A DNA stretch of 64,000 bases from Lingula anatina (GCF_001039355.2 NW_019775851.1:58920-122919), one strand, 5' to 3'; shown: positions 45,191-63,616, counted from the first letter of the stretch. A program made the numbers and translations. The notes: generated by a model not told the origin, from the letters alone.

Positions 45191-48100
45191 TGCATTTTAA
45201 ATGCATTGTAGTTGACCAAGAGCTCGTTAATAATAAAACCTGTTAATTATGCACCGCTGCAATTACCAAGCCAGGTAATAACAGGTATCAAACTTGTCAT
45301 GGTGGGCTTTCATATTTTTCAATATATCTCATTTATTTCATGGGGTTATTTTATTGGTATTTGTAAATGACGTTAAATATCAATATTTAAACAATTAAGT
45401 TCAAACATGGTCGCGAACATTAATAAAAGAAATTGGTCTCAGGGTATCTTGAAACATGCGTATGCCCAGGCATTACTTCCGTGGAAGAAAACGTGTTGAG
45501 GAAAAACAGGAAAAAGAGTGTTATATTAAAGAAAAAATGGGAACTGCTATAATAAAATGGTTCGTAATCCTAATTCGTTTATGCTTTGAGGATTTGTTTC
45601 TGAAGGTTATTTCATCTGAAATATTAAATAATTTAAAAGATTTATCATTTTATAACTTGAAACACAAGTTCTGCATCTGTACGCAAAACTTTTTGAAAAT
45701 TTGTAAGCTTTGTCAAACCCAAAAACATGTAGCAGATCAAGGTAAAAGAGCATTGTTTGCTACTAGTAGCATGGAAGAAATCATTAATTTAATGTGTTTA
45801 CTAAATGTGCAGTTTTACGTATGTTAGTATATTTTAAATTATGCATGGAGATTTAACCTGGTAAGGGATGTAAGAAAGCCACAAACGGATTTTTAAAAAA
45901 GAATGTTGGGTGTAAAAAAAAAGAGCACTACTGATAACTTAGTTCATTGTATATAACTTAGTATATTATGAAAAGCGGGAGATACCCAATTCTTTTAAAT
46001 ATGAAGCTACAATTTTTTTAATATTGATTTAAATCCCCTCTTAGAAAAATTGTATTATAACATCGTGCTATAAAGATCTACTCAAGAAAAGAATTTGCTT
46101 AGGTAAAATTGAGTACGGAATGGACTGGAGACACTTGGCTTGTCATTAAGTTTTCACGAAAATATGTTAGATAACTTTATACAGTCCTTGAAAGAGTAAA
46201 GATTGAAAGATAATTTTAGACAAACTTTGATGGGGGAAATATTCACAAAGAGTAAAGGGCTTTTGCGCCAACATCTTGTTGAAAATTTTACACTGCAATT
46301 TCATTTAAATAAGCTAAGGAACTAATTGCCAAATTTAGACTTTCATCACATAATAGGGGCGTAACCAGACCTGCAAAAATTGTATGCACAGATTTTTAAA
46401 TCTAACACAAAACATGAAGGACAGCGTAATCACAGCAAATGTACCTCATATAGTAGCTTAATTTCCGTTAATAATAAAATCATCATTTAAGTCAAAAATA
46501 TTCTCGCGATTTAATAAATATTCTAATTTACCCAGAATGGTATATTTATTTAAAAGGAGGCTAGCTAAGCTGGATCAAGTCCGTGTTAAAATTCCTATGA
46601 AGCTGTGCAGGAAAAATTCTTCCTTTGTTTCTCTAGCTCCTCGATAAACCTGGTGTTCAGATTTTATCTAGTACCCCCAGGTCTGCGCGAGCTGCTCTTT
46701 GAAACTAACGCACAGGTAGATTTTTACCTGAGATAAATATCCCCAGCGAGAGTGCGTTTGATACTCGCAAGACAAAGGCTACAGGAGAATTGAATGCCAT
46801 TTAACCCTCTAGTTAAGAGGTAAAGGAAGTTCCAGTTAGATGGATGATTAAGATAGGACTTGTAAAGGTAACGGGCATTGTTTACCTCAGTTTAAAAAAA
46901 GTATGCAAGACGGGGTGTCAGCGGTTTAATAAAATAAATTGAATTTCACAAATAACATGGACCTCATATGCAATAATCAACAGTACCCTTAACTCATTCA
47001 AATGCAGTGTTTTATACAACTTGGGATAACCATAATTAAATGCTTGTTAAAGAATTGACTAGACGGGAAATGGTTTTACACAGCTTCAGGAGGATTTAGA
47101 CCCTTCGGGTAAGAGATTTGAATGAGTATAAACTTTTATCAGAAGCCAGAAAAGTCATCTTACAGGTAGATAATTCAGCTCAGTTTGACAGCTAAGCAAG
47201 CTCTGTTCTCTGGTGGCACGATTGTCGTCATCGGACCTCGTGACCATGTAGCTCATTAACTCCCAGGCCGAGCAAATAGGACGTTTTTTAAAGCCAGAAA
47301 TTTACAAAATGAGCTTTTAATTTGTGTATTTGGATGAAGATATCGTTAGTTGGGCATGTTTTCGGAAGAATATGTTCCGTTCAGGCTATTCTGACGGTGT
47401 GTCCATTGTCCTTTAAAAGTTCAAAAATGAAGTCATCTGCTCAAGTACACACATAGAAAAATGGAGTGCCAAACTGAATGTTGTTTTTCTAATATTTACG
47501 TAAAGGATGTCGGATGCAACCACGAAACTTATAGTATCCAGAACTTTGGTGTTGTGGACTACAAGAGCTTGGTAAGACAAACTTATTTTATGCCATATCA
47601 ATAAAAAAGATGATTTCCATGTTTATAATAAATTCTATCAAAATTGATTTGACACATGCCATCTGAAGGTGGAAACACATTTGACTATTTTCTGAATAGT
47701 CAACAGTCATTTATACCTTAAGGTAGNTTGGGAATGTTTTCTGAAGAATATGTTGCGTATGGCGCAAATCCTTTAAAACTCTACACCTCCAATGTTTCTG
47801 CCAAAATCTACCTAGGTCTTCTCGTTTGATGTCAACTACTGATTTCTGGTCCAAAATTTGGTATATAAGAGGCCATTGGCCTTTTGCTTCATATTCATAG
47901 GGACTAGTAATTGTCCTAAAATACATGTCAGATTCTAAAATGGGAATGTTCGGAACGTGTTGTATTTTAGCCATATAAGTGTGCAGGAAAGACAGGTGCA
48001 GGTGCCTTTTATATATAGTCACATTGCGTCTGTCCATAAAACATTTTATTCTCTTTCATTGTTGAACTGGTTGTTTACCGTTACTAGACTATTTTAATGT

Positions 48101-48471
48101 CACTGGTAATATCATTACAGACATAAGTGCCTGTCTATTTGACAGCTTTGCTGCCTTTTCTGATGTACACATTTTAAATCTGCCTCTAATATTTCAACAA
48201 CTGAAACTGCAGCCATATAATTTCATGCTTTAAGTGTATTCACAACATTCTCAGGTCAATGTATATTAAATTTGATTACAGTTATAAAACAAATGGAAGA
48301 TTACTGTCTCAGTTTCATATATTTGGTGGCTTTTATCTTGCAATTAAATAGTGATTTCTAAATATTGTAAACGAAAAAAAAAAAAAAAATTAAATCAGTA
48401 CTGGTATGTACATATTTACAAGAACAATGCCAGAGTTATGTTTAGAGCTTTAGGTCCTTCTGATTTTTGAC
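45191..48471. other. Gap-containing stretch with no recognised exon
   Basis: More THADA exons would be expected here, but I find none. It contains 'n' at 47727, with similar sequence on both sides (GTTTTCGGAAGAATATGTT near 47360 and GTTTTCTGAAGAATATGTT near 47736), so an assembly fault is plausible. A 108-codon minus-strand frame at 47711-48037 (FRTITSPYEYEAKGQWPLIY) is unrecognised and is cut by the gap. Confidence 0.5.
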
Positions 48472-52462
<3,991 letters not shown>

Positions 52463-52687
52463 ATCGACTTCTGATTTTATTCAATATCGCGATGGAATTG
52501 ATCCTTGTTTTCACCAAGTTCCTAAGGTTTTACGACCATGTGTTGCGGAAGTGAACATAGTATTGCTGCGCAAGTGCGTTAACCCTTGACCTCGGCACAA
52601 CTGAGACTCCCAAACAAATCGATATCACCTGGCATGTCTCAAAGTTTAGAATTTACAAGGATAAACTACGTTAAATACGACGGCTAA
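52463..52687. promoter_or_regulatory. Divergent MAK16/ADISSP promoter region
   Basis: 225 bp separate the two start codons. GCGGAAGTG at 52545-52553 is a strong ETS/GABP-type site, common in TATA-less bidirectional promoters of ribosome-biogenesis genes. No TATA box is evident. The ADISSP start is itself provisional. Confidence 0.5.
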
Positions 52688-55600
52688 ATGGAATTCAAAC
52701 ACCATCATGGAGGTATATGTCTATATATTTACATATTAACATTCAATGTGTCATCATGAGTTGTAGCAAGGTTATCCATTATTCTCTTTTATAAATCTGG
52801 CTACATAGTTCTACATTAAGGTACAGTACTAGCTTGCAGCACGAAATTCATGCTCTGTTTTTACACATGAAATCAAAGGCTTCAATAAGTGTTAAATGAA
52901 GACCAGTATGTGAATCCATCGGGGTGCGGAAGCTCTCAATTTTTATCTTACCTCTCATCTCTTCAACCCGCCCACTCATGAAAAGCCAGCCAGCTTTCCA
53001 ATCATCAGAGCTTTGATTAGGGTAATTAATATCCATCTGCTTGTCTACCAGTTACAGGTAGGTTGCTGGGTAAGAATTTACCATGAAAAACTCATACTTA
53101 ACTAATTTCCTGTGCTAAACTGTATATTTCTCTAGCTGATCCTCCTTTTTTGACACTCAGCACAATCTGTACCAGGGGAAAATTATAAATTTTAGGAGTT
53201 ATCAAGTTTGATTTTAAAAAACTTGATCTGTACGCTAAAGATATGTTTAAATTGATTATCTCCCTATAAACTCTATAGAAAGTAGAAAAAAATGTGTTTC
53301 TAAACAACCCACCACAATATGCGAAAATGAAGTGACAGATGTACATGTAGGTGTCATGTGGCACTGTGCATGATATGCAAGTGTGCTGATGGAGCATAGA
53401 GCATCTGAGCTATAAGAAACATATGGAAGTTTGGAAATCTGTGCTAACGAAGTAAAGACACAGACATTGTTATGTCTCAGTGTATGGCATTTGGGTGCAC
53501 TAAATCAGGTGTCAAAGGATCTTTAGATGCGGCACCCACAAACCTGGACACAGTTTCAGTTTTTCAGTAATGCACAATCACATCCCTGTTTATAGCATTT
53601 ATCTGATAAAATTGATAGAAAAGAATTACTTGGCTTCTGATATGTTCAACAAGAAGTGGTCAGTAATTTAGAACTAAATGATAAATTGAAAAAAAAAAAA
53701 AAAGAATAAAATATTAAATCCAAGAGCAGGGATGGGATGAACATTAATCCCTGACTTGAGAAAATTTTCACAAGAAAATTTATTTTTTGCAGTGAAATCA
53801 ATATTATCCTGTATAGAGTACCTTTTGTCAATCTCAAATATGACTGTTCAATTTTTAATGAGTGGTATAATGGATTGCAATTGGGAATGTAAATTAGTTA
53901 AATCTATATTTGTTGTAAAAGACAGGCCAACTAATTATGCTTTGACTGCTTTAAAGATCACAGTTAGGTCTGCTTTATATCATAATTTTTAATATTAAGA
54001 TAAAAAAACTTTGTACATTAATTTTTGTAGACATCTCTTTCATTTTAGATATAGAAAAGGGAGAAAAAGTTACCCTTTTTAAACTTGGAATTTTGAGAGC
54101 TGTAATGTGTGGTCCTTTTATTTTATTATTATTATTTTATTTATTTATTTATTTTTATTTTTTTGCCACAAGAAAAAATAGTGAAGGGTCTAGAAAATAA
54201 ACCTGTAAGTAAACAGCAAGAGATTCAGATGAAAGTTGCCCAAATTGTTTTGTATGTAAACCTGTACTTTGCAATGCTTGTGACAATTGTTTTTACATTC
54301 GTGCCATGAAATTGTTGATAATAAGACATTTACAATCATATAATGAGTGCTCCAGATCACACATGACAATTATTGTTTATGAAGCCTGCAGAACATATTT
54401 TTGTTTTACTTCATATTTACTGAGTGGCTAAGTATGTCAAAAAGCATTTTCCTTTAAAAAATATAATGATGGAATTATTTTTACAAAAGTTCATTATGTT
54501 TGATTTAATTATTTTTTTTTTTTTGCATGTATTTTGGCAGTGCTCACCCATGGAATGCCAAACTATTTTGCTGTACCAAATATGTGTTGTGTGATTTTGC
54601 TTGGTAAAAAGGTTGCTTCCTTGGGGCCGTTTTCACAAAAGATATTTACTGTAATGTTCTTCTTAAAGATGCATATAAAGTCAATTTTTTGCCACAAAAG
54701 CCAACCAAATGTCAGCATATAGTTTCAAGTAGTATAACTAAGAGAATTACCAAAAGGCATTGTATAAATTTACCTGAAAATAATGTTTGAACGAATTTTT
54801 CTGCTAGCATTCTATGCTGTATGTCAATGGGGCAGAAAAGTACGTAGGTCACGAAAGTAGGTTAAATTTTTGACCCAAAATTAAAGAAAAGAGCAGTCTA
54901 AAGCTCTTTTATGGCTGATCGAGTGATTTATTCAGTTTATCCCTTCACATGTCGAATTTATTTGAGTATAAGAAACTAGTAGAAGTGGTTTATGTGTTTT
55001 AATTGGAATCCAAGCTCCACTGATGCTCTGTTCATATGTACCTTTAAAATGTTTGGATGTACACTGTATGTAAGAGTCAAGCAGTGATAGACATCAGGTA
55101 CTGTAGTAATGTTATCGGTTTGTATTCCCAGGATACCCATCTCATCAGCCAGGGGGGCATGTACACTTTCCGCAAGAACAAGTTGTCCAACATGACTCTG
55201 AGATTGTCATTTGTCCTGAGGGAGACAGGACTCTTGGTGTTCATTTAGGTTTTTTACAACACAGACATCACTATGAGGTGGCCTTCACTATACAGGATGA
55301 TCTGGGAGAGGATGTAGACATAGAACCTTCCCTACATGCTAGAATACTGGAAGTTATGCCTTCAGAAACAGGTAGATATTTCCTTTTAATAAATCTAATC
55401 TAAATCCTTTTTTTTAATTATTTAATTAAATAATAATAATTTAATTTGCGACCATAAGTTGGATGGTACATTTGTAATATGTTTTACTAAAAATGGTAAT
55501 TTTAAGGAAAATATGAGAAATGAAAACATTTACTAAAATACATTTTGAAATACATTTTCAAGGACTGCATTTGAATTAATTTTTTGGATGTAAGTGATAA

Positions 55601-57396
55601 AATAAAAAAATTACCAATAAGTTGATAATGCCCAGATAATAAAAGTCCCTTGAGTCTCTCATTGTCCTCAGTTTTGGCATTTCAAATGTCTGGGCACTTT
55701 GTAACTTATAAAACTGTCCACCTGTTGGTCCAACTGTTGGTAAAAGGTGGTCAATTTTGTGGTAATTAATGTAAATATTGCACATTTTTGTTACATTCTT
55801 TTACACACCTGACACTGTAGTAATAGGTACAGTAATTGGTAGTTTTGAGTGCTTCAGTTTTCAGGATTCAATATTTAAAAAACCCTTTTTTTTTAATGGA
55901 TTCTATTTTATCATATTATAGACTGTTAGTGAGGCCAAGGTGTAAGACCTAAAAAGACTGCAGATCTTCCCCTTTAAATTCCTTTGTCATGTTTAAAGAA
56001 AAGAAAGGAAATTGTATTTGACTTCATCATAGTCAGGCCATCAAAAGTGTACTTAACAATGAAGAAAAATGTTTGGTAAATGCATTTAAATATTTGAAAA
56101 TGAAATATGGCATTCCATCATACTATTATCATACTATAATTGACAAAGCTTTATTCTTATAATCTTCCAGAATTTCCTGGCCACACAGTGGCAGTGGATC
56201 TTGCTGCACACAAAGAAAAACTTATGCAAGAAAAGATCACTCTCAGGAGCAGAAATGACAAAAATAAGGCCATCACCTTAGTGCTGCATGCTAGAGTATT
56301 AGGTAAGCTGATGCTATATTATAATATCTCACTCTTGTGAATCTTTAATTGTAAAAACAAGCATTGGCAGCAACAAATATACACTCTTGGTTTTCCCACC
56401 TACAATTCCATTAGTTTTTGTTTACTAATGATCACCTCATATCTGTAAACCATTTTGAACAGTGTTAAATCTAACACACTGTATTTAACCTGAGTCATGG
56501 TACAGAAAATACAAAATACCGGTGAAGAAATCCATATTGTATACCATAAATTCCAATTTAGAGGATGCAAATCTCAGAAATCTGATGTTCCACAGTGATT
56601 TCCACATAGGTAAAAATGTCCATAAAAATTGAAATGGCACCAAATGTCATCAAATTTACACACAATTAGCATGAGCACATGCTTCCTCAAGGCCATGTTT
56701 CTAATAGCCGTATGTGTGTTTACTGCATATTGCAATTATCTTCTGTAGGCGGGGTGTCATGCATTTAACAAGGGCAAGAATTCTGTTTTGTGAAAAATTG
56801 CCTCTTAATAATTTTAATTAGTGTGTTTGTGCAGGTGTGTGTGTGTGTGTATGTATGTGTGTGTGTGTGTGCAGGTGTGAGTGTGTGTGAATGTGTGTGT
56901 GTGCCAATTATGAAGGTCCACGTGGTCTGGTGGCAAGCACAGATTTCAGAATAATTGTGATAATCACTATGTTGGTGGTAAAATGGTATTTATTATATTT
57001 CTTTGTGTTGTCTACAATGTATTTATGGGGAATTTTGAATTTCGTACGAAGAGTTTTTATCCCTTGAAGCATTTTTAAAACTGCATCAAATTGACAAAAA
57101 ACTTATTTTGTGCATGATTATTTTGTGCTTTATGCTGCCTTTTTTCTAGTGGTATTGTTCATGTTGGCAATTATCAACTTTGCCACTAAACTGGACCAAA
57201 TGCTACTCTTTTATTTCTGCAGCAGCCAAATGCTATGTAATGACCCATATACATGTAGTAGTACCAGTCTATATCAATTCTGGTTGTCTTTTCAGGGCGA
57301 GGCAAGGGCACCCCAGCATTAAGGAACGGCATAAAATGCACAGGCATCGATGCAGATGAGGAATCAGAAGCAAGTGACTGGATGGGCTTTGATTGA
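52688..57396 (+). CDS. ADISSP: ADISSP (C20orf27) homologue
   Basis: Coding exons 55132..55371, 56171..56302 and 57296..57396 are firm. They include GGHVHFPQEQVV, GVHLGFLQHRHHYEVAFTI, PSLHARILEVMPSE, AAHKEKLMQEKITLR, VLHARVLGRGKGTPAL and the conserved end SDWMGFD before TGA, matching C20orf27 throughout. A first exon 52688..52712 (ATG, 8 codons plus 1 nt, donor GTATAT) fits the required phase, giving about 165 residues against 174 in human; this exon is the weak point and an unseen intermediate exon is possible. The human protein is reported as a secreted adipose signal without a classical signal peptide; none is visible here. It shares a promoter region with MAK16. Confidence 0.88.
53130..53600 (+). 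repeat. THAP-like repeat, copy 2 (in ADISSP intron 1)
   Basis: A diverged copy of 44660-45190. The short frame MSQCMAFGCTKSGVKGSLDA keeps the C....C spacing of a THAP finger start better than copy 1. The frame ends within about 30 codons. Confidence 0.35.
56828..56905. repeat. Interrupted (GT)n microsatellite
   Basis: GT-rich tract in the last ADISSP intron. Confidence 0.9.
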
Positions 57397-60300
57397 CACA
57401 TTAACCTCAGTTTACCACAGTAAACTTTTTTATATGTTTGATAACGATGATTGCGTTATAAGTAGAGCATCTTTTCATCCAACTCTGTGTTGTATTTCTT
57501 TGAAGAGGAAACCTCTCTATAAAGGTGGTTTTGACATATTCTGTACAGTTTTAAATACTTAAAAGTAGTCTATGTAAGTGAAGTTACTCAGTTAAAAATA
57601 AGGTGTTTGTCTAGATTATATGTTTCACTAAAGCATTAATCATACATCAAACAATTTTCAGCACAAGACACCAATATTCTGCACTTTCATACTGATAGAT
57701 TGTCTTTCAGCACATAAATACAAGTTTCTGGTCTCCACAACTGATAAGCATCTGCAAGTTTTCGTCTATTAATAGTTCTTCACCTGGTTTGTCACTTGGT
57801 AATGTATGGATGGATGTTGTGGTCCATGATTAACCCGATCATGGAAAAGAGACATAAATTTGCAAATGTAAGGTTGTTCCTAATTTATCAGTGAGCCAGA
57901 CCCAGTAACTGTTAAGTTGTGCCAATACATAAAAATATATAAAATACATAAAAATAATCTTGGTATGGCTATATGGCATGGCTATGCTGAATAACAGTAG
58001 GTTCTGCTGAAAATTATTAGAGGTATTGGGTATTTGTAATTCTCATTTACATGGTATGTATATATCCAGACCTATTATTTCTTTTTTATATACAGACACC
58101 GTATACATCTGTATATATCCTGATTACTGTCTATGGCATAATTTTACTTTAAATTTCTGAGCAGCTTTGTTTGGTTGTAGAAGAAAGGTCCCTTGCAAAA
58201 ATTAGCATGATAGGAATATTTGTGCAAAAGTTTTATTGCACATTTTTTATTTGTTATCAATACTTTTTAAATATTGTTGCAGTGTATTTTTCTTTGTTGT
58301 TAGGTCTCTGTATTTATGACAGCTTTGCTGTTTGTTCTATGTACACAGTTAAATGGATAAGAATTTTTCATAATTTTCAGCCTGCATTTAACAATACAAG
58401 TTGAAACCCAATTTGATGTACATTTCAGTGTGTGTACAAATTTTGTGTAATTTTTATGGTCCAAGACATTCATCTGTATTTTTTTTTTTATTAATCTGCA
58501 TTTTTGAAGATTGTGGCATACCACATAAACAATGGAAGTGTCACCAAAACCCACTGTATCTGAGTATATTTATAAGAGTAGGCTTTCAATGCTTTCTTCA
58601 AAATTTTAAAGGTTATTGATGGCACTGTAAAATCATGCATTTGCTTGCAGCTTTATCAATGCTTTGTTAAATGTTATTTATTTTGCTAAAACAAAAATAT
58701 GCTAGCTTGCCACCAACTAGATTATCTCTTGTATTTTTTTTTTAATTCCACTTGGAATTCGCTGTGTATTGTTATTCACTTCTACCATATATGATATTTA
58801 TCTCTGGATGCTCACTCCGTGACCATTCAGTATTGGAAGTTTTTCAAGTCAAGCTTGCACAGAAATTTAAATGCAAGTGTCTGAATTTAAGTAAAATAAC
58901 CAAGTAACCAATGATAGTTATTTGTCACAATAATGAGGAATAATTGTGGATGAATGGTAATCGTGATATTTGATTGAAACAGTTTGTCATGTACCACATT
59001 TCTTTGCTATATAAAAAACTTATCCCGACAGCCACATTATCCATGTCCAGTGATAGTCGGTGATGTTTTGAATACCACAAACAAAGAGTTATCTAAGTTT
59101 AGATAAAGCTGCTGTATTAAATAGTACATTTGACCTTTCATATGATAACTATTAAGGTTAAACCTGCTTGTGTAAAACTAGTAGTGAAGATAGCACATAC
59201 TGTATGCAGACTTTAAAGAAAGGAATGAAATAAATTACATGTAAGGCAAGTTGGATGGTTAAAGAATTTTAAACATTCGAATTAACAGTCGACTTTCACC
59301 TCAGCATCAGTTAAATTTCAACTCGAAACAGAAATATGCATGATAAAATGACATGCTTCGAAATACCTCGACTGACAAATAACATTTAAAAACCTAATCA
59401 AATTACTATATTCAACCCAATAAATTTTAACTAAAATAATGTAAGTTTTATGATTTTTTTGCTGCATATTTTTAAATTAATGAAAATATTGAAATTGGTT
59501 GGAGTTAAAATGGCACTTTAAAAGTCCCTTTTATAAATTATCTGGTGCTTTTCAGATAATCTTAGAATATGTGTAGAATCTAGTGCATGTTCCCTCTTCC
59601 CAATATTATCTCCCAGTTTTCTGACCAACCAGCAGAAAATTGTTTGTATATAGTCTTCTTACTTGTGTCTGTTCATGATGTCACTATCACAGAATCAGTT
59701 TTGTGCCACCAGTGCGAGGTACAATGGCTTTGAAGTCCAGCCCAGACCTGACTTGCCCAATGCAAACAAGTCTCCATTATTGCTGTATCTCAAATAAGCA
59801 CAGACCTGTCTTCATGTTATTGAATTTGGTCACATACAGTTTCAACTTTAATTTGCTAGACTTTGGGCTCAAATTTGCCAAGTGGTTTTGTTTAGCTAAA
59901 AAAAACATGATCACATTAACATATTGTTGCAGGGTTTTTTGTAGTGGTAGAGTGTGTGTGTGTGNCCCTAAATTGAATGTTTTTATTGGATTTAACCAAG
60001 GAATAAGATGTCCTCGGTTGTATGGTGTTGTGCTGATGTCCTCGGTTGGTACACATAGACAAGTATGTGTGTGTGTGTGTGTGTGTGCATTATGTCTACT
60101 CAAGTTTTATGGATAGACAGTGTTCGTTGTAATTTGATGACTAAAATATAGTTTTACTCCTATGGAGCTAACTCAAATAGTTACATTACGGCAGTAAATA
60201 ACTCTGGTATAAATACATGCGGATTTTCTAACTCAGCCTGCCTTTTTGTCAAAACACTCAACTTGTAAAGTAAAAGTAAATCACATATAAGGTTTTACCC

Positions 60301-61216
60301 GTTATTGGGTGAACAAGTGTGTTGAATGATGTCAGCTCAGACAAACAGGTATTTGGAATATGTGCAGGCATTTACAATATTAATGTCTGGACGTAAAACG
60401 TGATATTATTCAAGGTTGCCGACATATGGCACAAAACATTTGTATCCAGCTTTTAAATATATAGAAAATTTTATTTGCTCTTTTTTTCCATAGTAATTTT
60501 ACATAAGCACCAAGTGAATATTTATATGAACAAGTATCAACTGACATATTACTATTGCACTTAATACCTGAAGGCTGAATATTCCCAAGTTGCATTCGAC
60601 TCGTAACTGTAAATCTGCATTATAAATGTATTTCACCAGTGTTCAACTATTTCAAATATGGGACACAACTTCTTGGATACACATTCATCTCTGGAAAATG
60701 TAACAAACAAGGACAGAAAAGAACATGTTTCTTCTTGAAATACAGTTAATCTGAAACAATTTCTTCTTATCACATTCAGCTGTGCATCTTATCAATGAGA
60801 CATTTTGATCAATTATGTCCTTATCCACCCTCCCTGATAATCATACTAACAACATGTCAATTGACAATTGAAGATTTACTTGATGCTACTGTTACTCATT
60901 TTGTGCCTGTCAGGCAAAAAAGATCTAGCTTCATTACAACTATAACAAATGTAAGAAAAATTTAATAACTATATCACATTCATTTTAAATGTCTTATAGA
61001 GACAAGTACGCTATAATTATCAATACCAGAGATATTCCACACAACAGCAATGCTGTGCTGCCTAATAAGAATCACCTCTAATGCTTATCATTTGTCTACC
61101 ATCTATCAGTTTCATTTGTCTATGGAATTCTTCATTCCATTAATTGTAAAAAAAAAACCTTTAAGAATGATAAACTGTGAACAAGTTTGTTGCTACCCAG
61201 CGAGGACAGTCCTGTG
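57397..61216. other. Convergent intergenic region between ADISSP and the attractin-like gene
   Basis: Probably holds the 3'UTRs of both genes. It contains (GT)n runs at about 59951-59964 and 60064-60088, an 'n' at 59965 within the first run, and a repeat with GACAGCTTTGCTG near 58319 shared with 48141 and 39675. No coding exon is seen. Confidence 0.5.
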
Positions 61217-63616
61217 TTACACACAAATGTCACTGGTAGGAGACTGCGCCTGTTTCCCTTTGTGCTTTGATTTGTCGGATTTACTGTGGTCTACACTACT
61301 TTTCCTCTCTCGTTGAATTCCAGGACCTGGGCAAATGTTAGATTGTTTGTTAGAATTTTTAGTGTTTAATGATAAGAATACATTTGGGTAGAACACAATC
61401 TGTCTGTACATAAAAATTAATAAAACAGATAGACGAAAGAGTTAAAGAATGGCTTGAGAATGCCAATATAATCCTTTGACTTTTGATTCTTGAGTGTACA
61501 TTACCTAGATGAAAACGGACATACGCATATATATATAATAAAACAGACTGCCAATGCCTCAAGACATCGAACTTTTGATTTTGCTACAATTAAAATCAGT
61601 GAATCTATTTATTTAACCATAAAACAACTCTCTCTTACCTAATGAAACTAGAGCACTGCCTATAGCTAACCCATTCTGGCCTTGAGGTGTGAAATCTTCA
61701 TCACCAGTGGGCAATTGGATGACTATGGACAGCACCGCAGCTTTATGGCCACGTAATGGCTCTATAGCTACTGGGCTGGATTTGCAAGGCTGAAAGACCA
61801 AATGTTCAGCATATGCATACAAGACATAATACTAACTCATATTTACCCAGTTAAAGGTGCTGCTGTCCACAGGCTTTGAAGTTTGTGTCCTCATCATCAA
61901 CCATGCAATTTATGTCATATACATTAATTAATTTAGTTTATCCATTGTTGCGTCAACTTAATTTGAGTGGTATAAGAAACAAGTAGACGTGGTTTATATG
62001 CATTACTGGGAATCAACACTTCACTGACACCCCCTTCCATATGTACCTTTAAAAGGAGGCCATTTAAATCCACTAAATATTTAACTTCATATTATTTACT
62101 CAATCATTAGAACCAACCATATAAAATCCTTTGTTAATCTTACATTACTACCCCGGAACAATTAAGGTTCTACCTTTAAATTATTTTTCATCCTTTTCCG
62201 AAGATCTACAGGAGGTTGTGGTAATGGTTTTTCCTTGAGCTGTAAATGTTCCTCATCATTTCCACCTTGTAAGTCCAGGCTAACTATACTGAATGGACGG
62301 CTGGCCATCTGCTGCATCTGGACAAACATCCGCTGAAAAATACATGTGAAAATTAAGGCCACTTCAGGAAAAAATTATTTGTCCAATTTCAAACAAATAT
62401 AAGAACTCATAAATCTCGGAATTGCTACTTCATACTTGAAAATGTCATCAATGAATTTAATGACTATCTAATTTAATCAGTGAGAAGACAGCAATTGGCA
62501 ATCTCCTCCGATTCTTGATTTGAAATTTTGAAAGTTTAAGACAAAGGGTTATGAGGTTATCTCAGACTGTAACATATGCTGTAACTACAAGGCAAAGTAC
62601 ACTCACCTGTCTTGATAAGTAGAGAACATACCGGATCTTGATTTTCCATATAATTATGGCAATCAAAAGGAGGGATATAAAACAACTGAAATAAAAAAAA
62701 CCTAATGTGTAAATCAATTGCAATGACTACTTTAATACTGTTTTAAACTTTCACAAAAATCTTTCACATCTTTGGTAATACTCAAAAACTGCTCTACATT
62801 TCATTTTTTTGTACATAAAATGTTAAAATTCATATAAGACTTCAAAATTTTTGAAAGCCATCATGCAAGGAAAAATGAGAGCAGGTTACCAAACAACTTC
62901 CAACATCAAAAATGGCACATATACACACATTATAAAAATGTTTTTCTAGATTTCAACAACAAGATAGAGAATGGCACATAACAGACATTAACCAAATAAA
63001 TTTAAAGAAACAGATTCAATATCTGGACAAGACACAGATTTTTTTATTGTATCGGGAACTGACAAACCTTACATCAGGGCTATGCATAGGCCCTTTGGAA
63101 AGGGCTGTTCCTTGGGGTGGGGCTCTCGCAGGAGGGTAGATAATACAAAATGTTCACAATTTATACTTTTAGGATTGATAGATCTATCATCAGGGACATG
63201 TATTTGTATTTGTGAGCCTTGAGGCAGGCCAACCCTTGGGCAAGGATGGTTCTTTTTTTTTCCACATCAAGAATTTTTTCATCAGTCTTTTAAACAGCCA
63301 TGCATGAAATTGCGTTTCTGATGTTGTTATCATGTGTTGATTTTGATGGTAGTGGCATAGATGCCTAATACATGGGGTTCCCTAGGGGTGAGCTACTCTT
63401 GACAACATGACAAAGTACAGGATGTGTCATGGCTTCATTTGGTACAGTCTGTACGTAGCCTCTAATAAAATCCAGTTTGAAGTTCTATGCTGCACAAACT
63501 TATGCACAGATCCCTTTAAATGCAACCGTTTGTGAGCGATGAAGAGAAACACAACAAAATTCACCATATACTTACCTAAAAAATACAACAAAAAAGTTAA
63601 CCAGATTTATATTAAC
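61217..63616 (-). CDS. ATRN: Attractin-family receptor, transmembrane and cytoplasmic exons (partial)
   Basis: Five exons in consistent phase: 63616..63576, 62685..62607, 62332..62174, 61789..61639, 61326..61217; 179 residues to TAA, with the 5' part beyond the window. They encode a membrane span (NFFVVFFSCFISLLLIAIII) then WKIKIRYVLYLSRQ, QMQQMASRPFSIV, IEPLRGHKAAVLSIVIQLP, GQNGLAIGSALVSLG and a terminus SPTSDICV. Vertebrate attractins have MQQMASRPF and GNKAAVLSVFVRLP in the same places. Attractin is a large type I CUB/kelch/EGF glycoprotein linked to melanocortin signalling and myelin maintenance. The cytoplasmic tail is complete here. ATRN and ATRNL1 cannot be separated. Confidence 0.9.

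Noticed and set aside
45456-45827. 123-codon frame considered as a further THADA exon
   Set aside because: No similarity to the expected THADA segment and no acceptor/donor pair in phase.
47711-48037. 108-codon minus-strand frame cut by 'n' 47727
   Set aside because: It looks protein-like (YEYEAKGQWPLIYQIL), but I recognise no family and it is broken by a gap, so I describe it without calling a gene.
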